From Dendrobium chrysotoxum (lineage: Eukaryota; Streptophyta; Magnoliopsida; Asparagales; Orchidaceae), in assembly GCA_019925795.1 (NCBI GenBank), contig CM034300.1, positions 30,863,591-30,927,590 on the forward strand: a stretch of DNA of 64,000 nt, given 5' to 3'. The position numbers and the translations under genes are program-made. Of the stretch, positions 58,096 through 64,000 are shown in pieces (positions within the stretch are counted from its first letter, which is position 1; the number at the start of each line of letters is the position of its first letter). A model generated the notes under the pieces. The model was not told the DNA's origin. It worked only from the letters and a program-made list of their open reading frames with translations, and searched no databases.

Positions 58096-60058
58096 TTGAA
58101 AGTACAAGATGCGCTAAGAGGGGGGTGAATTGGTATTTTAAAAAATTAACCCTAAACAGGAGTTCTACTTTTTTTGTATTTTTTAAAGGATAACTCAACG
58201 AATAACGTGCGGAAGCAAGTACAATGTTCACAACGACAATATTGGTAATTCAATTGTAACTTTCACAATACAAGATTCAAATTATGATTTTTCACCAAGC
58301 AATTTAACGTACTAATTAAGAGCATGAAAAGTAAAGTACGGTAAAATGGAAAAAACACACCAGAGATTTTTAAAGTGGTTCGGTCACTTGACCTACGTCC
58401 ACTCCCCGGAGTCCTCTACTTTGGGATTTGCACTAGTAAAAGTTGACTCTCCTTTTTCTCCCACAGCAAGGTGGAGAAGCCATTACAATACTCACTTTCA
58501 CCTCCCTCGGTGCGGCGGAATACCAAACGCTATGTCACCCTCCTGGTGACAGCAGCGGACCTTCTCCTTTTTCTCCCTCCTGGAGATGGCAGAGTACCTT
58601 GGTGATGTTGATCTTGAAGTGACTCTTCCCTCGAGAACTTTCCCGAGACTCCCCAAAGCTACAAGAGGAGCAAAGCATGCAGCTAGCTTGGAGCCACCAT
58701 GTGATCTCCTCACACTACTTCTCCCTCACGCTCAAGTTCACCTTCACCTTCCTCATGCAAGCCATGGATCTCTCCGAGGAAAAACTTCTCCTTCACGAAT
58801 CTCCTTCTTCCCTTAAAGCCTCTCACAACAAGAGGATAGACTAACAACCCTCTATAAAAAATTTTAAGTTGTTTTTATATCAGGCTTCAGAAAATCCTAA
58901 AAATTTCAACTTTTGCATTTCTGTTCGTACAGTACGATATATAATCGTACAGTACGATCAGTTCAAGTACAGCTCCGTCCAGTATGAGCACAGACGAATA
59001 GTTATCGAAGTTTATACATATCGTACTATACGATATGTATATCGTACAGGATGATAATGTTGATTCATACTGTTCGTACAAGACGATCTGTGGGACGATC
59101 CCTGGGACGAAAGAATTCATCTCTGCCATTCGTCCAGCACTCCTCTAGTCGTACAGTATGATTAGTTTGTTTCAGGATATCGTCCTGTACGATACGAATA
59201 TCGTCCAGGACAAATAGAACAAAAAATCTTGGTTTTGCCTGGTACGATCGACGGGACGACTTAAATCATCTCTATCAGTCATCCAGCACTCCACTAAACG
59301 TATAGTACGATTAGTTCATTTCAGGGTAACATCCTATACGATACGAATATCGTCCAGGATGAATAGAACAAAAAACCTTGGCTTCGTCTGGTACGATCGA
59401 AGGGACGAATATAATCGTCTCTATCTATCATACGGTACGATATATCATCGTACAGTACGATCGACATTAATTAAGAAACCAACATTTATTTCCTGATTAC
59501 GGGAGATAATTTTGGTAAGTATTCAATTAATCGTACAGTACGATCATAATCGTACAGTACGATCAGTTCAAAATTAGGAACTTACCAAACTTATTTTGGT
59601 GGCTAGGGTTTTTCAATTGAACCTTATCGTACAGTACGATAAGTATCATACAGTATGATTAGATTACAAATTTAATCATCTAAAAAATAGCTGTTAGCCT
59701 GAGTATTATTAATTAATCGTACAGTACGATTTTAATTCGTACAGTACGATATTCTTAAAAAAATTTTAACATTTAAAACAAATCTCCCCCTGTGTGTGTG
59801 CATGGTTTCTCCTTTCACATACATGCTTCTGTGACAGACTCAAGAAAATAAAAATAAAGAAATAAAAATTACAGACTTTTCAACATCCTATTCTATCCAG
59901 TTTGAGTCTCTAGTAACCTTGAGCAGTGTGCATCTGACCTAAAATGTTAGTGCTCATATATAAGGATAAGCATTTGTAATCTAAAGGAAGTCTATATGAT
60001 TCAGTAAGTATTAGTTGTCACCATCAAAATTAAGTGCTCGGGATCCTGGATTTCAATA
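58096..60058 (-). repeat. 3' LTR of element E
   Basis: 1963 bp; the minus strand starts TATTGAAATCC (TG changed to TA) and ends GTACTTTCA. At least seven clean ATCGTACAGTACGAT-type palindromes occur (59447-59461, 59530-59544, 59549-59563, 59626-59640, 59716-59730, 59737-59750). The U3 block TGCACACACACAGGGGGAG is near 59790. The hairpin units are at 58534-58586. Confidence 0.9.
58534..58590 (-). repeat. Hairpin units in LTR of element E
   Basis: On the minus strand, TCTCC-AGGAG-GGAGA (plus 58572-58586) and GTCACC-AGGAG-GGTGAC (plus 58534-58550), the latter identical to the element C unit at 12415. Confidence 0.8.
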
Positions 60059-60403
60059 ATCTCCCCCTTTTTGATGGTGTCAAATAATATTTTCTGATGA
60101 CCACAGTTGTTCTGACTTCCTTAGCTCCCCCTCAGAAGAATAACTTAATAATTTTTAAATAGGAGGAGAGAAAAAAAAATTTATTTTCTTTTTATTATAA
60201 CATATAGAGAAAAACATAACAAGAGAAAAAATATGTAGTGAGAACAGAAGAGTAAACATAAACAATCGATATCATTAATAGTAAGAGAAACAGAACAATA
60301 CAGAATACAGAAACGTCTCCGCCTTTTGATAGCACCAAAAAGGGTAGAACAAAGAAACAACTACAATGACAAGAAACTAAAAAAAATAAATAACTATAAT
60401 AAC
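60059..60403 (-). other. 3' region and polypurine tract of element E
   Basis: On the minus strand, CACCATCAAAAAGGGGGAGAT abuts the LTR. AGGGGGAGCTAAGG is near 60125 and CAAAAGGCGGAGACG near 60320. Noncoding otherwise. Confidence 0.75.
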
Positions 60404-61589
60404 TCAAAATTCTTGATCCTGATCCGGAGGTGGTGGTGGAGGTCGTGGAAATAGTTGGTAGTACTGATGGAGGGATGCAAACTGGTGATCGATGGAGGTG
60501 AAGAGCTCCCTAAACCATTTCATATTAGTTTCATGTTCCTGATGCTGCTGAGCAATGTGGGAATCCAACCTAGTCTCCAGCCGATCAAGGCGTTGAACGA
60601 TGTCATCGTGAGGGTAGTCGGGAGGAGCAAGACCAGGTGGGTGGATTGGTGGTGGTGGAGGGGCGTCAGCAGGAGCAGCAGCCTCTTCGTCATCAAACTC
60701 GGGATCGACATGAGCGGCCCCCCGATGGAATAAGATACGAAAAGAGGCATCTGAGTAGAAGATAGGAAGATGATCTGGAGGTAGCAGATAATGAAGTTGG
60801 TACTTGGTATCTAAGATGTATCCGATGATATGTCCTAAAGCAAGGTTCAGTTTTCGGCGGGCACCGGGATATCGGTATGCAGACAGGGTATGGATATAAT
60901 AAAAAACTATTTGGGCTTCATTGAATTTTGTTCCAGACATTATTAGATACATGACCACAGAAAGCAGTGGAGTAATATGGATGCAGTCTCCAGCTTTGGG
61001 TATGATGGACGTGCGAAGGACATGCTGGATAACGCGGGCATTCTGATTCAGGGTTCTGACAAGGGGCAGGTGTTGATTAGATGGGACACCTCTAAGGGTC
61101 ATATTAATTGATGTCTAATCATAATTATGTGAGATCATAGATTGAGGACGAGGGCCATCAGTGGACAGCCCAATGTGTGCAGCTATGTCGTTGACGGTGA
61201 TAACGACATGTTGTTTGCAGACATAAGAAGTGAAAGTGGTGTTTTCTAGGTCGATTTTGACATTGGCAAGAAACTCAAAAAGAAGTTCAGAGTGGAAAGG
61301 AAATGCTAGGGTCAATAGGAATTGAAGGGTGGCAGGATGCGAAAAGGTTCATCACCTCGAAATTCAAAGCGGCTTGATTCAGCATTCGAGATGGAGTGAT
61401 TTTGGCTTCCTTGAGTTTATTGTACTCTTTCTCGTCTGCAGCGTAGAGAAAGCGATCGTCAAATTGTCGAGAGGAGGAAGAGCTCCCGACGATCATTCGG
61501 CCGCGCTTACTTGCACCAGACCTGGTTGAAGAAGGGATTGGAGAAAGGGAGGAAATTTGGAGTGAGTGAGAGTGAGTGAATATAGTCAA
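60404..61589 (-). pseudogene. Element E env-like third ORF, two lesions
   Basis: About 395 codons with one frameshift near 61300 and one nonsense codon (Trp to TAG near 61113). From the N terminus: a serine-rich basic stretch, AKITPSRMLNQ, then SELLFEFLANVKIDLENTTF and ITVNDIAAHIGLS, which resemble the putative plant transposon protein domain. Next are GDCIHITPLLSVVMYLIMS, GHIIGYILDTKYQLHYLLPP and FYSDASFRILFHRG. An acidic and proline-rich linker, a short coiled coil (QRLDRLETRLDSHIAQQ) and a final proline run complete it. No convincing signal peptide or membrane anchor is seen. Best copy of this protein in the window. Confidence 0.85.
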
Positions 61590-62251
61590 AGAATCCCTCC
61601 ATTTTATAGAATTTGTTAACTATCGTACAGTACGATTTTGGATCGTACAGTACGATAGGTGCAATAATGTCGTCTAGACGACCGTTCAAAAAAGTGAGTC
61701 AAATCGTACAGTACGATCAGAATCGTACTGTACGAACATGAGTGTGAGGCGTTTTTCCCGAGAAGTCGTCTGAACGACCTTTGACAAAAAGGATCGTACA
61801 GTACGAACAGGTGTTCGTACAGTACGAAAGGCAATAATATTCATACCGGCCGAGTTTAAATTCGTCCTAATCCATTTGACATGTGGATCGTACCGTACGA
61901 TGTGTAGTTCGTACAGTACAATAGCCAATAATGTGTATCGTACGGTACGAGCGGTAAGTCGTACAGTGCGATAGGTGTAAGACATGAGAGATCTGGACCA
62001 TGAATGGGAGTGGACGGCTGAGATTTGAGTGGTTTTAATATTATCGTACAGTACGATATTGGCTCGTACAGTACGATTTGCAGAGAAAATTTAAGGTTTG
62101 TCATCAGCAAGGTAAGAGGATCAGGAAACCATTTTTTTTTCATTTTTTTTTATATTTTAATTTTTATATTTTTTTTATTTTTTTTTGTTTTAAAATAAAC
62201 CAATCATAACAAACACACACAAAATTTTTTTTTTGTTTATTTTTTTTTTGT
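61590..62251 (-). repeat. Palindrome array between pol and env-like ORF, element E
   Basis: Clean 15-bp palindromes ATCGTACAGTACGAT at 61622-61636, 61642-61656, 61703-61717 and 62043-62057, with shorter or altered copies at 61722-61735, 61793-61806, 61814-61827, 61888-61900, 61938-61950 and 62063-62076. 62110-62250 is T-rich on the plus strand. Confidence 0.88.
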
Positions 62252-64000
62252 TTAGGCTTGAATGTCTATGACACCTAATTTTGGACTTAAGGTGCTAAAT
62301 GTGTCATAATCTAATGGTTTTGTGAAAATGTCAGCCAATTGATCTTCAGTGGCAACATGGTGCAGTTCAATATCTCCTTTGGCTACGTGATCTCTGATGA
62401 AATGATGTCTAATGTCTATATGCTTTGTTCGTGAATGTTGAATTGGATTTTTGGATATGCAAATAGCACTAGTGTTGTCACACATGATTGGAATGGTTCC
62501 TACAGGTAGTCATAGATCTAATAGTTGTTGTTTTAACCATAAAACTTGTGCAACACAGCTACCTACCGCTATATATTCTGCTTTGATTGTTGATAGGGCT
62601 ACCGAATTCTATTTTCTACTGGACCATAAAACTAACTAATGTCCAATGAATTGACAAGTACCAGAAGTGCTTTTTCTATCTACCCTACATCCTGCAAAGT
62701 CTGAATCTGAGTACCCTAAGATTTCAAAAGTAGTGCTGTGTCTAGGATACCAAATTCCTAAGTTCGGGGTGCCTAGTAGATATCTAAGAATTCTTTTCAC
62801 AGCAGTCATGTGAGATTCTTTCGGGTCAGCTTGAAAGCGGGCATAGAGACACACACTAAACATTATGTCTGGTCTACTAGCAGTCAAGTAGAGAAGCGAT
62901 CCAATTATTCCCCTATACCTCTTTTGATCTACAGAGTTCCCACTGGGATCTTTATCCAATTGAATGTTAGAGCTCATGGGTGTATTCATAGCCTTAGCAT
63001 TGTCCATTTCATATTTTTTCAAAATATCATTTATGTACTTAGATTGGCTATGGAATGTTCCACCTTCCGTTTGTTTTACACTAAATCCAAGGAAGTAACT
63101 AAGTTCTCCCATCATACTCATTTCAAACTCATCACTCATTGTGTTTGAAAATTCATTGCATAAGCTTTTCTCCGTCGATCCGAACAAGATGTCATCTACA
63201 TAAATCTGAGCAATGAGTACCTCAACTCCTACCTTCTTCAAGAATAAGGTGGTGTCCACACTACCCTTAACAAAGCCTCTATCTAGTAGGAACGTACTAA
63301 GTCTTTCATACCAGGCTCTAGGTGCTTGTTTTAACCCGTATAGTGCCTTTTTCAGTTTGAACACGTGGTTTGGAAATTGTGAGTTTTCAAACCCTAGAGG
63401 TTGCTCCACATAAACATCTTCCTTGATTACCCCATTCCGAAAAGCACTCTTGACATCCATTTGATACAGCTTAAAATCCCTAAAACAAGCAAAGGCTAAC
63501 AGTACCCTGATGGCTTCTAGTCTAGCTACCGGAGCAAAGGTTTCTTCAAAATCTATTCCATCAATTTGGTTATACCCCTTTGCTACTAACCTAGCCTTGT
63601 TTCTCACTACTATTCCAGAGTCATTCATCTTGTTTTTAAAGACCCATTTAGTTCCAACCACACTTTGTTCTTTAGGTCTTTTGACTAATTCCCATATATC
63701 ATTCCTAATGAACTGGTTCAACTCTTCTTGCATTGTTAGGATCCAAAATTCATCTCCTAAGGCTTGATCTATATTCGTGGGTTCAATCATAGATATTCAT
63801 GCAGAACGACTAATTTCTTTCCTAAGTCCATGCCTAGTTTTTACCCCTTCTGATGGGTCTCCTAAGATCAGTTCTCTAGGATGATTAGAGGAAAATTTAC
63901 AATCTCTAGGCATATGTTCCTGAGGTTCCGCTCTAGTCTCTATGGTAATGGTTTCTACTCCCCGTATAACCTCAACTTATTCTTCTTCATGATTAGATTC
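62252..64000 (-). pseudogene. pol: Element E pol: RT and RNase H, nearly intact, partial
   Basis: The frame from 63790 to 62636 is 384 codons. RT has KWVFKNKMNDSG, KLYQMDVKSAFRNGVI, YGLKQAPRAWYERL and an intact YVDDILFGS. RNase H has GYSDSDFAGCRVDRKST and, after a TAG near 62634, HIDIRHHFIRDHV, ending GVIDIQA at 62252. A TGA near 63799 separates the upstream linker (RHGLRKEI), which continues to the window end. There are only two nonsense codons over 1.7 kb. It is cut by the window, not truncated. Confidence 0.9.

Larger units (their letters stand above)
58096..64000 (-). mobile_element. Element E: Sirevirus-type copia element, best preserved, partial
   Basis: Minus strand, with its 3' end in F RNase H. 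The 3' LTR is at 58096-60058, then polypurine tract, env-like ORF, palindrome array, RNase H and RT; integrase, gag and the 5' LTR lie beyond 64000. It has few coding lesions and near-perfect palindromes, so it looks younger than B, C, D and F. Confidence 0.9.

Noticed and set aside
61590..62080. CRISPR-like array of regularly repeated 15-bp palindromes
   Set aside because: Spacing is irregular, repeats are short, copies occur in both LTR and internal DNA, and the context is a plant retrotransposon.

Overview
This is a nuclear window from a plant with a repeat-rich, probably large genome. I found no host gene, tRNA or rRNA. Almost everything is a stack of LTR retrotransposons of the Ty1/copia Sirevirus/SIRE type, plus two L1-like LINEs and a decayed Ty3/gypsy-like remnant. 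The plant assignment rests on copia polyproteins in the order gag-protease-integrase-RT-RNase H, primer sites matching plant initiator tRNA-Met, long (1.3-2.0 kb) LTRs full of short palindromes, and an env-like third ORF. LINE ORF1 with a DUF4283-like region and a CCHC knuckle is also a plant trait. The species cannot be named from the sequence. No ORF looks fully functional.

Layout. 1-6930: element D (minus), running off the left edge, with its 5' LTR at 5218-6930. 6931-10993: older DNA holding a decayed Ty3-like gag/protease. 10994-29199: element C (plus), whose 3' LTR is interrupted at 20970-28261 by two family-A half elements placed head to head in inverted orientation. 29200-30234: unassigned. 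30235-58095: element F (plus), related to C, opened by several later insertions. Its 5' LTR holds a 5'-truncated LINE (LINE1, about 30670-45995). LINE1 in turn holds the complete element B (31163-42410, TSD AGTAT) and a family-A solo LTR (43753-45097, TSD CTTGG). F integrase is split by a nearly full-length LINE (LINE2, 49608-55800, minus, 12-bp TSD). F RNase H is cut by element E (minus, 58096 to beyond 64000). The nesting gives a relative order: F, then LINE1, LINE2 and E, with B and solo A later than LINE1; C, then the A insertions.

How the parts work together. In this lineage gag makes the particle, pol processes, integrates and copies it, and the third ORF (env-like) has no proven role. 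Noncoding DNA is unusually structured. (1) Odd palindromes of the form ATCGTAC-N-GTACGAT or ATCGTCC-N-GGACGAT crowd the LTRs and also the spacer between pol and the env-like ORF. (2) Tandem units of about 40 bp upstream of the conserved CTATAAAAT box each hold a stem-loop with a near-constant AGGAG loop and stems that differ by paired changes between families. (3) The polypurine tract and LTR edge lie in the loop of a TTTTGATGATG-type inverted repeat whose arms also change together. Items 2 and 3 are the best candidates for something not yet described; item 1 resembles palindromes reported for Sireviruses. All boundaries and comparisons were made by eye.
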